Translations under genes and position numbers: made by a program
Notes under the pieces: model-generated
Database searches by the model: none
What the model saw: the letters and a program-made list of their open reading frames with translations, nothing else
Told to the model about the DNA's origin: nothing
Source of the DNA: Tipula vernalis
Lineage: Eukaryota > Arthropoda > Insecta > Diptera > Tipulidae
Reading direction: 5' to 3'
Assembly (NCBI GenBank): GCA_958295665.1
Contig: OY282560.1
Location: forward strand, 22,155,653 to 22,219,652
DNA: 64,000 nucleotides
Shown: one piece after another, positions 13,531-24,815 of the stretch
How the letters are laid out: the number at the start of each line of letters is the position of its first letter
Numbering within the stretch: the stretch's first letter is position 1

Positions 13531-14348
13531 TTGGTCACAGCGGTGACAGTAAAATTGAACTTGTTTAAAATAATTAATACAGGCGACAAAATTTTGTTTA
13601 ATTTTCCATCAAACGATTTAATCCACGACATATTTTGGTGGCATATTGACAATGCTCTTAAAATAATCCCCGAGTTTAACGGTAATCCGTCCCAGCTACA
13701 TCGGTTCCTTGCTTGTGTTGAATTAATTCACGATGGCCTTAAAGATAGCGAAAAACCAAAACCTGTAAAACTTCTGAAGGCGAAACTAATTGGTAAAGCT
13801 TATGATGTACGATAGTAAAATATAATAATTTTGAAACATGGGAAGATCTATCTGCCGAGTGCAAATTACAATTCAGTGACCATCGATCCCTTGAACAACT
13901 CCAAACAGAACTAGTAGCAATTAAACAACAAAAATTTGAAGACGTTCGTACCTATGCCACTCGAGTTGAAAAATTATTATCTGACTTTGCTGACGCATGT
14001 ATAAGTAGTCAAGGTAACGACTCTGCTGAAATTATTAAGTCATTAAATAGTAAAATTGCGTTATCATCGTTTCTTGAAGGTTTTTATAACAGCAACATCA
14101 AATTAGTAGTAAAGGCTTGTCGGTTTAAAACTTTAAGAGAAGCGATAATGCAAGCGTGTGAAGAAGAGATTATCATGAAATCTACAAGTTTTCAGCTGTT
14201 TCCTAATCCTAGTAAATCTAATCCAACTTGTCACATTTGTAAAAAACCAGGACATGTCTCTTCTAGCTGTTATTCAAGGAATAACCTTATCCGTTCGCAA
14301 TTTCAGCAACCACAAATTAAAATGTTCACCTCAATATATACTGTATAA
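13531..14348 (+). pseudogene. Gypsy A gag relic with zinc knuckle
   Basis: First segment to 13815 contains ALKIIPEFNGNPSQLHRFL, matching the gag motif seen in gypsy B (ISLIPEFDGTTENLYKFV). A stop and frameshift at about 13815 separates it from 13818-14348, which ends in a CX2CX4HX4C knuckle (CHICKKPGHVSSSC, about 14231-14272). A second knuckle-like GHNISQC follows in the next frame. The knuckle would bind element RNA in the particle; this copy is dead. Confidence 0.8.
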
Positions 14349-14946
14349 AACTAAAGGTCACAATATCTCTCAGTGTCGAAAAAGTAAGTACTACAACAAT
14401 GGTAATCAAACCAATACAAGCTCTCAGGCAAAAAATTCATCGGATCTCAAGCAAAAAATTGCACACAGTTGCACGAGTCCAAGATCTGATCTAAAGTGTT
14501 CAATCGTTGAGTCAAAAAGTTGCAAGGCAGTAAACAACACGGATTGTGATTCCTCTAAGAATCGTGAGATTTTAACTGCTAACCAATTGAATTTTAGCCA
14601 TTCTAATAATATGAGCAACTCATTGACTTATAATACAACATTTTTATCTCAGGATAGTAATGACAAGAAATTTGTTTACCTAAGTTTAGATATATTAAAA
14701 CAACCCATACATTTCTTAATAGACACAGGTGCTGATATCAGTATCATTAAGAAAGGATCTATTACTAGTGAAAGCTGCTGTGATCCTAATTTGAAATGTC
14801 AAGTCCGAGGCATTACTACTTTGACTATCCAAACACTTGCCGTTTGCAACGGAAATATATTATTTGACATGTACGGGATAATTTTCCTATTCCATGCGAT
14901 GGGATTCTTGGCAAGGATTTTTTCCTTAAATATAAATGTACTCTGA
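14346..14946 (+). pseudogene. Gypsy A aspartic protease region
   Basis: The frame carries FLIDTGADISII at about 14713-14746; DTGA is the catalytic motif of retroviral-type aspartic proteases that cut Gag-Pol. Upstream is a Ser/Asn-rich linker. The frame drifts after about 14870 and stops at 14946. Confidence 0.8.
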
Positions 14947-15099
14947 ATTATGACACACACACACTTTAGAAATTCCTTTTCATAATAAACTAATTTCAAT
15001 AAAATTTAATTCATTATGCGATCCACAACTTCAACGAATCTCTATTCCTGGTCGTTCAGAAAAAATATTTAAATTATATAACCCGTCGTTACTGAATTC

Positions 15100-16262
15100 T
15101 GAAGAATATTTATGTCATTCAAATCAAATACAGTCTGGCGTATTTATCGGTAATACCTTAGTGAAACCCTTGAACATTTGATAGTTTGTCTTATTACAAT
15201 ATTTTTAACATTTATTCATATCAAAATAATCTTGAAAACAGGCTAGAATTATTGGAAAACGAAATTAATTTGAATAGTTTAAACTTAGAAGAAAAATCAT
15301 CAATCTTAAACATTTCTCGAACTTATAACGACATATTTTATTTACCTGGCGATAAATTGTCCACTACTGACACAACATTTCATAGTATTCCAATTTTACC
15401 TGATAGAACACCCAGTTATCGAAGACCATATAGAATGCCAGAAGCAGCTAAAGCTGAAATTGACAGACAGATTAATGACATGTTAACGGATAATATTATT
15501 GAGCCAAGTGAGAGTCCTTGGAACTAACCTCTTTTGATTGTTCCAAGAAAATCTGAAGATCAACAACGAAAATGGCGAGTGGTTGTTGACTTTAGAAAGT
15601 TAAATGATGTCACAGTCGATTAAGTTTTTCCTCTTCCAAACATAAGTGAAATCTTGGATCAGCTCGGAAATTCAAAATATGTTAGTACACTTGATCTCTC
15701 AAATGGTTATCATCAAGGTAAGGTTGACGAATCCGATAAACCAAAGACAGCATTCAGAACTTCATTAGGCCATTACCAGTTTTTGAGAATGCTTTTTGGA
15801 TTGAAGGGCGCTCCTGCCATATTCCAACACCTCATGAACACAGTACTCAGTGGCATAAATGGTATAAAATGTTTTGTGAATATTGACGATATCGTAGTCT
15901 ACGGAAATAATTTAGAAGACTATAACCATAAGCTAAAACAAATATTTGATCGTCTTAGAACTCATAATTTAAAATTGAATCCGAACAAATGTATGTTCCT
16001 AAGAAAAGAAATAATATGTCTTGGGCATATTATTAGTGAAAGTGGTATAAAACCTGACCCCAGAAAAATAGACTTGATTCTGAACTATCTTCCACCTAAA
16101 AATGCAAAGGAGATAAAATCTTTGATAGGCCTTGTAGGATACTACAGAAAGTTTATCGAGAATTTTTCAAAGATTGTACAACCACTAACAAACTTATTGA
16201 AGAAAAATGTCAACTTCAATTGGTCGCTTACTTGTAATGAAGCTTTTGAAATATTAAAATAA
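15100..16262 (+). pseudogene. Gypsy A reverse transcriptase relic
   Basis: Starts with the pre-RT motif SGVFIGNT, then RT motifs PYRMPEAAK, KWRVVVDFRKLND, STLDLSNGYHQ, FGLKGAPAIFQ and LGHIISESG. Stops interrupt it near 15526 and 15621. The catalytic YxDD box reads NIDD (FVNIDDIVVYG, about 15877-15909), so the tyrosine is replaced. The last part (SLIGLVGYYRKFIENFS) is the conserved RT-RNase H connection. Confidence 0.88.
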
Positions 16263-16690
16263 GCGTATAACTTCTCCTCCTGTTCTTCAATTTCCGGATT
16301 TTGATAAGCAATTTATATTGACATGTGATGTCAGCGATATTGCCATTGGCGCAGTGTTGTCTCAAAATCATAACACTTCTGATCTACATATAGCTTTTGC
16401 TAGTAGAGTTTTAAATAAGGCTGAGAAAAACTACCCAACAGTAGAAAAGGAACTTCTTGCAATGGTTTGGGCAGTTAATCATTTTCATTCTTATCTGTAT
16501 GGCACTAAATGCCAAGTTGTAACTGATCATAAACCCCTCTTATGGCTTTGTTCCATTAGTAATCCGACATCTAGACTTATGAGATAGAGAATTAAATTAG
16601 ATGAATATAATTATGACATAGTACACAAATCTGGAGTTTCTAACCAAAATGCAGATGCATTAGGTCGTATCATTCTTCCCAATTCTGAAA
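16263..16690 (+). pseudogene. Gypsy A RNase H relic
   Basis: One frameshift downstream of RT. Shows TCDVSDIAIGAVLSQ (first catalytic Asp), EKELLAMVWAVNHFHSYLYG and VTDHKPL (last catalytic Asp), then NQNADAL in place of the usual NxxADALSR. A stop at 16586 breaks it. Confidence 0.85.
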
Positions 16691-16764
16691 CTACTGAATG
16701 TAAAGCAATAACAAGGTGTCAATCTAGAAATACTCAATTAAAACTCAACGAACTAGTAGAAAAC

Positions 16765-17494
16765 ATGTCTCAATTCAATAAAGAGTTCCAGTTAAATGAT
16801 AATGAACCAAACCATCTCCAAACAACCGAATCTATCTTTCAACAACCGAGTCTACACGTGCCATCAACCTCAATTTCTGATCCGTCTATTAAGAATACTT
16901 CAAATAATCTTTCAACTAATATCCCTAATGCTATTGATTTTCCAGACCAATTTGAAACCCAGAATGCAGTCGAACCAAATCAAATAATTGAGTTCAACAA
17001 TGAGAATGACATATTAAGAGCAATTGAAGAATTTCACGTAACTCCTGCAGGTGGTCATCAAGGTATCATGCGCACTTATAAGCGACTTAAGACATACTTT
17101 TATTTCCCGAAAATGGTATCTCGGATCATAAAATATATCAAATCATGCGAGCATTGCCAGTAGAACAAACATGGGCCAATGTCCAAATTACCTATGAAAA
17201 TTACGTCTTCATCAAAGAGACCATTCGAACGAATTTTCCTCGATATTGTTGGACCACTTATTAGTACTTACCAAAATAATAAATACATTCTCACTATTCA
17301 GGATGATCTTACCAAATACTCAATCGCTTGTCCAATTCCCAGTCAAGAAGCAGAAACTATTGCTAAAGCCTTTGTTAAGGATTTTATTTGTGTTTTTGGC
17401 TGTCCATTAACACTACTAACCGATTAAGGCTCGAACATCGTTGGTGAATTGTTTACAGAAACTAATAAGTTTCTTAAGATAATGAAATTTCAGA
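16765..17494 (+). pseudogene. Gypsy A integrase relic, truncated
   Basis: Has the His-His-Cys-Cys zinc domain (H...GGHQG...SCEHC, about 17034-17160), a stop at about 17161, then the core with DIVGPL (first Asp) and LLTD (second Asp), followed by a stop. Similarity ends before the third catalytic residue (Glu). Confidence 0.82.
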
Positions 17495-18773
17495 CGACAC
17501 TAATATGTTTGATACAATTGTTTTCATAATTTTCTATCACGTTAAATGGTTAATTAAAAATGAAACTTTATAAAAACATCCCGGCTTTAAAATTATTCTC
17601 ATCTTCATTCCTCAAAAGCTACCATTTTGCTTAACTCACATCACAAAAAAATGTTGCACCTTCAATTGCAACTTCTTGATTAACTGAATAAATGTACGTT
17701 ACAATAAACACTGGCGGACAAAAAATTGAATTCCTAGATTCTTAGCAAAACTATTTCTTAACAGAAAGCAAATGAACAAGTCAAATTGACTGTTATGTAA
17801 ACAAGAAAGAAATAATGTTTCATCAAATAATTTTCACGAAAATCATTATAGCAGGCGAGATAATTGAAAAATTTCATTTTACCCTTGTAGACAAAATAAT
17901 TGTCGATTGCTCGGCTTCAAAAAATTTCCACTATTGACGATTGGAAATAGAGAGAAAGCACTACCTATCGGAATAAAATAACGACAAATATTTTGTCTAA
18001 AATCACGGTTCCAATCGTCAATTGACGATTGGAACCGTGATTTTAGGCAAAATATTTGTCGGCTTAACAACTTCAAAAAATTTCCACTATACCATATTTC
18101 AGTCGTTCTGCGAGCGCTTATGCTAATTTTCGTACGGTGTTACAGCTTTATTTTATTCCGATAGGTAGTGCTTTGTTGTGAACCCCTGAAACAATCAATT
18201 AATCATTTTAATATGACAACTGATTACCAATTGATTGTATTTGAATATTCTACATTACCTTTACCCCTCTTTTCAAGTTCAAAAATATTGTAACAAAAAA
18301 GATAACTTGAAATGATAAAAATCAATTGTGCATAGTATTTTGGATAGAACACTTCTATCTTCTAATTATATAATCTGTATTAAAAATCATTAATGAATAA
18401 ATAAAGAATAGACTTATTAAACGTTATTAATATTTAAATCAAACTATTAGACTATACAATTTTTTTTTTTTTTTTTTTTTAAATATTTTATTTATGATAA
18501 CAATAAAATTTTTTACAAAGTAACTAGTCAAGACTATAAAAATTAATTGTAAATTAATAATTAAAAGTTTAAATAAATAAATAAATAATAAATAAATATT
18601 ACATATGTACATCCAAACTGTTTCGTTTCATTTAAAAATGTTAAACCTGTGCCATCAACCTTCCCAGTGCTAACCAGTGAATATAAACTATGTTATCGTG
18701 TGTTCCTAATTAAATAGTGCAACAAAGTCAATTGTACGATCGAAAGAAATTTTACAAAAGATTTCTTAACAAA
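17495..18773. other. Gap between gypsy A and B: short palindromic repeats, no gene
   Basis: Contains an 80-bp palindrome (17982-18061). Around it are an inverted pair of ACTACCTATCGGAATAAAAT (about 17959 and 18151) and direct copies of TTCAAAAAATTTCCACTAT (about 17914 and 18070), which looks like a small foldback insertion. Poly-T at 18461-18480. The end nearest gypsy B probably includes its 5' LTR, with TTTGGTGTCATATGTGGGG at about 18773 a candidate primer-binding site. Confidence 0.5.
17982..18061. repeat. 80-bp near-perfect palindrome
   Basis: Two 40-base arms meet at CGTCAATTGACG with a single mismatch (TTTTGTCTAAAA against TTTTGCCTAAAA). Extrudes as a hairpin with almost no loop; probably the core of a foldback MITE. 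Confidence 0.92.
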
Positions 18774-19511
18774 TTTGGTGTCATATGTGGGGTCGTGCAA
18801 AAGGCAAATCTAACAAATAATTCATATAAATGGTCACAGTGTCTTAACAGTAAAATCATATGTGACGCTAAATGAAGTAGCGTGAATATAAAATATGTAC
18901 ACAATATTTATCGCATTAATTTCAACCACATATCATCAAAATTTAACCTATACACATATTCTGGTTAAATATTTCAATAGTTCCTGTAATCTGGATAAAT
19001 AAAATTCTGGATAAATATTTCAACAGTTCATGTATACACATGTAAAAATACGTATTTTTATTTTCGGATATCATTCGCAAATATTTTATTACGGAATTTC
19101 ATCGAAATGATCATCCGATAGTGAACCGTAATTTACGGTGTTCATACGGTATCATATTTTATCAATGTCATCAAGAAGCACATTTTTTAAATCCAAATAT
19201 GCGGTATCAATTCATCATCTTTAATACAACAATAAGCCAAATATATAAAAACACTTTGGCAGCAACGAAACATATAAGCCTTGTCTTATGGAATTTTCAA
19301 CGTCATATTACGAGTACAATGTATACAATTTTGGGATAATTCTTAAATTCAACAACAACAAAAACACCAGTTCATCACGTCATCAATTCATCACGTCATC
19401 AGTTAGTTCATCAATTCATCTATCAGCATTCTTCATAATTTCGACAAGAAATGCATTTCATTTATTTTTAATTATATAATGATTTTCTAAATTGCTATTG
19501 TGTAATGCCTT

Positions 19512-20546
19512 ATGTCCGGATCTAAAGAAAATATAGCTGTAGTTATTGATCGTAACATATCTCCCAGTGCGTCGGAAACTTATCTAGAACTGCGTTCTCG
19601 AAAAGTCAATATACCTAAACATAATAGTAAAGATAGTTTGCATTCCGAACACGATTCTGATATTATTAGTAACAGTAGTGATAGTGACTGTGTAATAATG
19701 GCAAAATTTGATTTAAAAACCGCGATTTCTTTAATACCTGAATTTGATGGAACAACAGAAAACCTTTATAAATTTGTGCGATGTTGTAAAATTATATTAG
19801 AACCATTAGAAGGAGAACATATTAACTCGTTTATGGCATTTATTCCTTCGAAGCTTTCTGATATAGCTTATGACATTGTTCGCTATAAAACATTTAAAAC
19901 TTGGACAGATCTAAAACCAAATTTGAAGAATAGATTTGGTGAAATTAGGTCGCTTGAGCATATACAAATGGAACTAATTTCGTAGTATCAATTAAAAAAT
20001 GAAGATGTGCGTTCTTTTGCTTCAAGAGTTGAGAAGTTACTTTCACAACTTAATGAATCGTGCATTGAATCACCTGGTTCAGCTTCAGCAGATCTTATTG
20101 AAAAATTGAATTAAAAAGACGCAATTAAAGCGATTCTAGAAGGGTTGCTCGATCCAATTAAATTAATTGTTAAGGCTTGTAGATTCGAAAAACTTCAAGA
20201 TTTTATATCAAAGGCAGTTGAAGAAGAAATATCAAATTCCAAATCTAAGCGTGTGTCTATTGTAAATCAACCTTCTACTTCACAAATTATATGTTCTAAT
20301 TGTGGTAATCCAGGCCATCTCTTTCGAAATTGTAACTTAAATAAAGGTTCTCAATATGCATCTAATAATATTCAACCTTTTCGACCAAATTATTCACCCA
20401 GTTTTCGAAAAAATCCCAAACAAATAAATCATTTTCAATTGACATGTGCCTATTATAAAAAAGCTGGGCAAAAGCTGCTGATCAACGAAGTGAAACTTAT
20501 AACCAATCATCAAATATCCAATCAGCCAATGTTAAGGAAAAGTTAG
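19512..20546 (+). pseudogene. Gypsy B gag relic with zinc knuckle
   Basis: An acidic/Ser-rich start is followed by the gag core (ISLIPEFDG..., from about 19730) and continues through stops at about 19983 and 20113 in one frame. It ends with the CX2CX4HX4C knuckle CSNCGNPGHLFRNC at about 20293-20334. A second knuckle remnant (CAYYKKAGQK, about 20446) has lost its second Cys. Confidence 0.85.
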
Positions 20547-20689
20547 GAGGATCCTCGCAGACATTAAACAGCACTCCCTGCCGGATCCAAACCAAACAAT
20601 AAAGGAGTGTTTCACATCTCGTAATCAACTTAAGCTACAACAATCAGCTATTAACTTAGCTATTAACAATTACCTGAATCAATCGTAGT

Positions 20690-21990
20690 AGGACCTCGTT
20701 CCGAACAAATTTCCAAAATTTCAATCTATAACGAAGATGATACAGAATTTATTCACTGTTCTAAAGAAATAAAGCCAGGAGTATTTATTGGTAGTTCAAT
20801 TGTTCGTCCTCGAAATAATACAATTTTTATTGCGATAATAAATACGAATGATTACCCAGTTACTGTCATCCCAACAGATTTAAATTTTGAAAAATTATCC
20901 GAATATGAGATATTCAATTTAACTTCATGGAACAATGTAGTAGAAGATAGGCTTAAATTGTTAGCTTTTCAAATCGATCTTTCCGATTTAAACGAGCACG
21001 AATCTTCATCAATTTTAGGTTTATGCCGAACGTATAATGATGTATTTTACTTGGACGGTGATGTACTTCCGAGTACCTCTGCTACTTTGCATGAAATACC
21101 ATAATTACCAAACTCTGTACCGATATACCAAAAACCTTATAGGTTACCTGAAACCATTAGAGGCGAAATACACAAACAAGTCAAAGAAATGCTCGATAAC
21201 AATATAATAGGTGATGGTCCGTGGAACTTTCCGTTGTTAGCCGTTCCTAAGAAATCACCAGATGAATCTAAAAGATGGAGAGTAGTTGTTGACTTTCGCC
21301 GCCTTAATGACATTACCGTTAATAGAGTTTTTCAAATGCCGAATATAAGTGAAATTGTGGATCAGTTAGGTAGAGCTGAGATTTTAGTACTTTGGATTTG
21401 ACCAATGGTTATCACCAAGTATTACTTAACGAGACTGACAACCCTAAAACTGCTTTCAGCACATCGTATGATCATTACCAATTTAGACGAATGCCCTTTG
21501 GTTTCAAGGGAGCCCCTGCCACATTTCAGCATATGATGAATAAAGTCCTTAGTGGTATAAACGGGGTGAAATGTTTTGTTATATGGATGATATTGTCGCC
21601 TATGGGAAAAATTTATTTGATCATAATCAAAAATTAGAAGAAATATTAACTTGTTTACGACTAAATACATTAAAATTAAACCATCGAAAATGTCGATTTT
21701 TGAAAACAGAAATAGCTTATTTGGGTCACATTGTTAGTCAAAATGGCGTCTCACCAGATCCTAAGAAAATAGACGTAATAGATAACTATCCGATACCCAA
21801 AACTACAACTGAATTAAAATCTTTTCTTGGGCTTATCGGCTATTACCGCAAATTTATTAAAAACTTCTCTAAGATTGCTCAACCATTGACTAACTTACTT
21901 AAAAAAGATATTCATTACGATTGGACACCTTTCTGTGATGAAGCTTTTAATCTATTAAAATCATTTATAATAAAAGAACCTATTCTTCAA
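20690..21990 (+). pseudogene. Gypsy B reverse transcriptase relic
   Basis: Pre-RT motif PGVFIGSSIVRP (about 20777), then PYRLPETIRG, RWRVVVDFRRLND, DLTNGYHQ, FGFKGAPATFQ, intact YMDD (about 21583-21594) and LGHIVSQNG. A stop near 21102 and frameshifts near 21395 and 21575 break it. The connection motif SFLGLIGYYRKFIKNFS is intact. Better preserved than gypsy A. Confidence 0.9.
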
Positions 21991-22400
21991 TTCCCAGATT
22001 TTCAAAAAGAGTTTATAGTAACCTGCAACGCAAGTCAATTAGCAATTGGCGCAGTGTTATCGCAACAGTCTAATTTACTAGATCTTCCTATTTCATTCGC
22101 CAGTCGAACTCTTTCTAAGGCCGAATTCAATTATTCAATTATTGAAAAGGAGTTATTGGCTATGTTATGGGCAATATTACATTTTCGACCATATGTTTAT
22201 GGAAGAAAATTTAAAGTTATAACTGACCACAAGCCTTTAGTTTGGCTTAAAACCCTGAATAATGCATCGACTCGCTTAATGCGATGGAAGCTCAAATTAG
22301 AAGAATTTGACTTCGAAGTTATTCATAAAGCTGGAGTTCTAAATAAAAATGCCGATGCTCTCAGCCGCATTCAAATTCCGCAGATTGATAATCAATCCTC
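21990..22400 (+). pseudogene. Gypsy B RNase H
   Basis: In one frame with the downstream half of RT. Shows TCNASQLAIGAVLSQ, with the first catalytic Asp replaced by Asn, then EKELLAMLWAILHFRPYVYG, TDHKPLVWL and NKNADALSR. The Asn substitution would be expected to abolish cleavage. Confidence 0.87.
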
Positions 22401-22470
22401 TAACAATATAGAAGAACCTTCAAATTCAAAATATAATCCTGAAGGCTACTGCATCAATAATCTTAAATCC

Positions 22471-24815
22471 TTTAACTCCGAGACATTCTTTCGTATGTCT
22501 GTAAGAAGCGTCAATATGTGGACAAAGGATATGATTGTATGAATGTGGAGATAACACATGAGGAAGTTCGGAATTTTCTTGATTCACGTAACGGTTATTT
22601 GATGCACTGGCAATCGCATGCCGTGATACGTTTGCCAGTCCATTTGTCAAAGGAACAATCTGTACGTACGTGAAATTTGCCCTAAGTTGCCTTGAGTTGT
22701 CCTAAGTTGTCGTAAGTATATGTCCTAAGTTTTTAAACGTGTTAGTGTAAAAGTTTCGTTATTAAGAATTTATTTAAATTATATTGAAATAACAGAAATT
22801 ATGCTTAAGATTATTTACTCTTACAAAACAAATTTATATTTTTTCTATGGCGCGATATATTCTCATGGTGAATGTATAAAATCAGATCATTTTCTATAAA
22901 CTGAGGAACTGGCAGAAAACCCGTGTTTGATCGTGTTTGTTTGCGAATTTTCTTGTGAAACTAGGAAGCGCCCAACAAATGTGCACAATTCTAAGTTGTC
23001 ATAAGGTCTTATCTATTCGAAAAATACTTCACTTTAAAAAAAACTAGGGGATTAGGGTATTTAGGACAACCATGTTTGATATAATATCATATGATACATC
23101 GAATATATGTATAAATGATTTTCCGAATTTTCTTGAGAAAATTTAAGGAAGCGGGCACCAAAATGTCATATATTCTAGATTGAAGATAAAACCTTACGAC
23201 AACTTAAAATATAGGACATTTTGGTGGCCGCTTCCTAGGATTTTCTCAAGAAAGTCCGAAAAATCATTTATACCCATGTATCATATGGGATTATGTCAAA
23301 CATGGTTGTCCTAAATACCCTAATCCCCTACTTTTTTCAAAAGTGAAGTACTTTTCGAATAAATAAGACCTTATAACAACTTATAGAATTGTGCACATTT
23401 TGCTGGCCGCTTCCTAGGATTTTCATAAGAAAATTCGCAAACAAACACGATCAAACAGTTCCACAATTTTTAGAAAATAATCTGATTTTATACATTCACC
23501 ATCAGAATATTTCGCGCCATAGAAAAGTCTAAATTTGTTTTGTAAGAGTAAATAATCTTAAGCATAATTTTTATTATTTCAACATGAATTAAATAAATTC
23601 GTAGTAATGAAACTTTTACACCAATACATTTAAAAAAAACCTAGGACATACTTAGGACAACTTAGGACAACGTATACGTCAATCTGTGGTGTTTTTGGAA
23701 CTTCAAGAACAGCAAGCGGCAGAGAAAGTTAAAGATACTATTATTTTAACTCGGTATAAATTAAATCAAAAAAAACGCCAAAACTTGCAGCGATAGCGGA
23801 AACCCAAGACAAACATCAGAAAGATGTTAACAATGGCGATGCTTTTGTTAATACCGAAAATATTGAACTTCCCGAACAAGTAAGGGAAAATCCTAACGAA
23901 GATGAAAACGATAAATGACAAAAAACCTATTGTACAAAGAAATTCCTAAACACTATGTGTTTAAAAAAGGGGGTTGGATCCCCAAATAAGAGGGAGGAGA
24001 AAAAGTTATTAGCAGAATGTATACAGTGGGAATGAATGATCCCGAACGATTTCATTTGAGACTGCTCTTTTTAAATGTGAGAGGAGCAAACTCATTTGAA
24101 TGTCTACGTTGATGGTGTGCTATATGGTATATTTAAAGAGGCTTGCAGAGCAAGAAAATTACTTGCTGATGATACTGAGTGGGATAATGCCCTCACAGAA
24201 GCTGCAGATTTTCAGTCGCAAAAAGAAATCACGAAGAACTTACCTTTGTTCCTATTTGCCCTTACGGAAATCGAGGAGATATTTTGACTTTTTGGAATAA
24301 ACACAAATCAGCTATGACTGAGGATTTTGAAAATAACAGGAAAAGTGATCCTGAAAACCGAACATTGCTTGACATTGAAAGAATTGTTCGACAAAACTCT
24401 GTAGACTAAAATAAATTGAGATTGCCGCATACAACACCGATTTATGATATCCTGGGTGCCCTTTAAACGGGGACACACTTAAAATGAATGTCGACGTATT
24501 AAGTCGATTAGAAGGAGAAGAGAAAGTAATTACAGGGTGGATTTTAAAACATTTGTAGAAATAGAGCTTTGTGTAATGGAACAAGACTCATTATAACTCA
24601 AATAAAAGCAAACGTTATATTTGTATTTGTCACAACCAGTTTTCTTTCATGGATAACTATATGTTGCTTTTCACAGAGTGATATCCAAATGAAATATGAA
24701 AGTACAAATACTTAACACAAAAGTGCAGGAAAATCTTATAGAAGGAACCGAAAAAGTTTTTACACAAAATGATGTGTACAAAGCACTTAAACATATAATA
24801 TCCGACTTAAATTAA
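22471..24815 (+). pseudogene. Helitron Rep/helicase relic, split by a 1-kb inverted repeat
   Basis: Fragments match the rolling-circle Helitron protein in order. Before the insertion: YVDKGYDCMNVE and SHAVIRLPVHLSKEQSV (about 22511-22665). After it: KVKDTIILTRYKLNQ (about 23727), LLYKEIPKHYVFKK (about 23925), MNDPERFHLRLLFLNVRGA (about 24033), GIFKEACRARKLLADDTEWD (about 24128), LLDIERIV (about 24367) and VLSRLEGEEKV (about 24498). A C-terminal helicase piece NDVYKALKHII lies near 24767. Several frameshifts occur, most of the helicase core is deleted, and I could not place a CTRR hairpin end. Confidence 0.8.
22681..23672. repeat. 1-kb long inverted repeat (foldback MITE) inside the Helitron relic
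   Basis: Left arm starts CCTAAGTTG...GTTGTCCTAAGTTGTC; right arm ends GACAACTTAGGACAAC. Arms of roughly 480 bp are closely similar: CTTAAGATTATTTACTCTTAC, CTATGGCGCGA and TGGTGAATGTATAAAATCAG recur inverted. The centre is near 23180. Helitron coding resumes on both sides, so this is a later insertion. Possible short target duplication TACGT. No coding capacity. Confidence 0.9.

Larger units (their letters stand above)
13200..17494 (+). mobile_element. Gypsy-type LTR retrotransposon A, decayed and 3'-truncated
   Basis: Gag, protease, RT, RNase H and integrase occur in Ty3/gypsy order but are broken by several stops and frameshifts. The left border is approximate; I could not pair two LTRs. 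A leader phrase near 13524 (TTATAAATGG...GTCACAG) has a counterpart before gypsy B. Coding similarity is lost at about 17494, mid-integrase, indicating 3' deletion. No envelope gene is visible. RT similarity to gypsy B is clear but partial, so the two are related families rather than duplicates. Confidence 0.88.
18774..22470 (+). mobile_element. Gypsy-type LTR retrotransposon B, decayed; 3' end lost at a Helitron relic
   Basis: Gag, RT and RNase H are recognisable; protease (no DTGA box) and integrase are missing. The left border is inferred from the candidate primer-binding site. Coding similarity ends at about 22380-22470, where Helitron sequence begins, so the element was cut by insertion or rearrangement. 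It is related to gypsy A but keeps the catalytic RT tyrosine. Confidence 0.85.
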
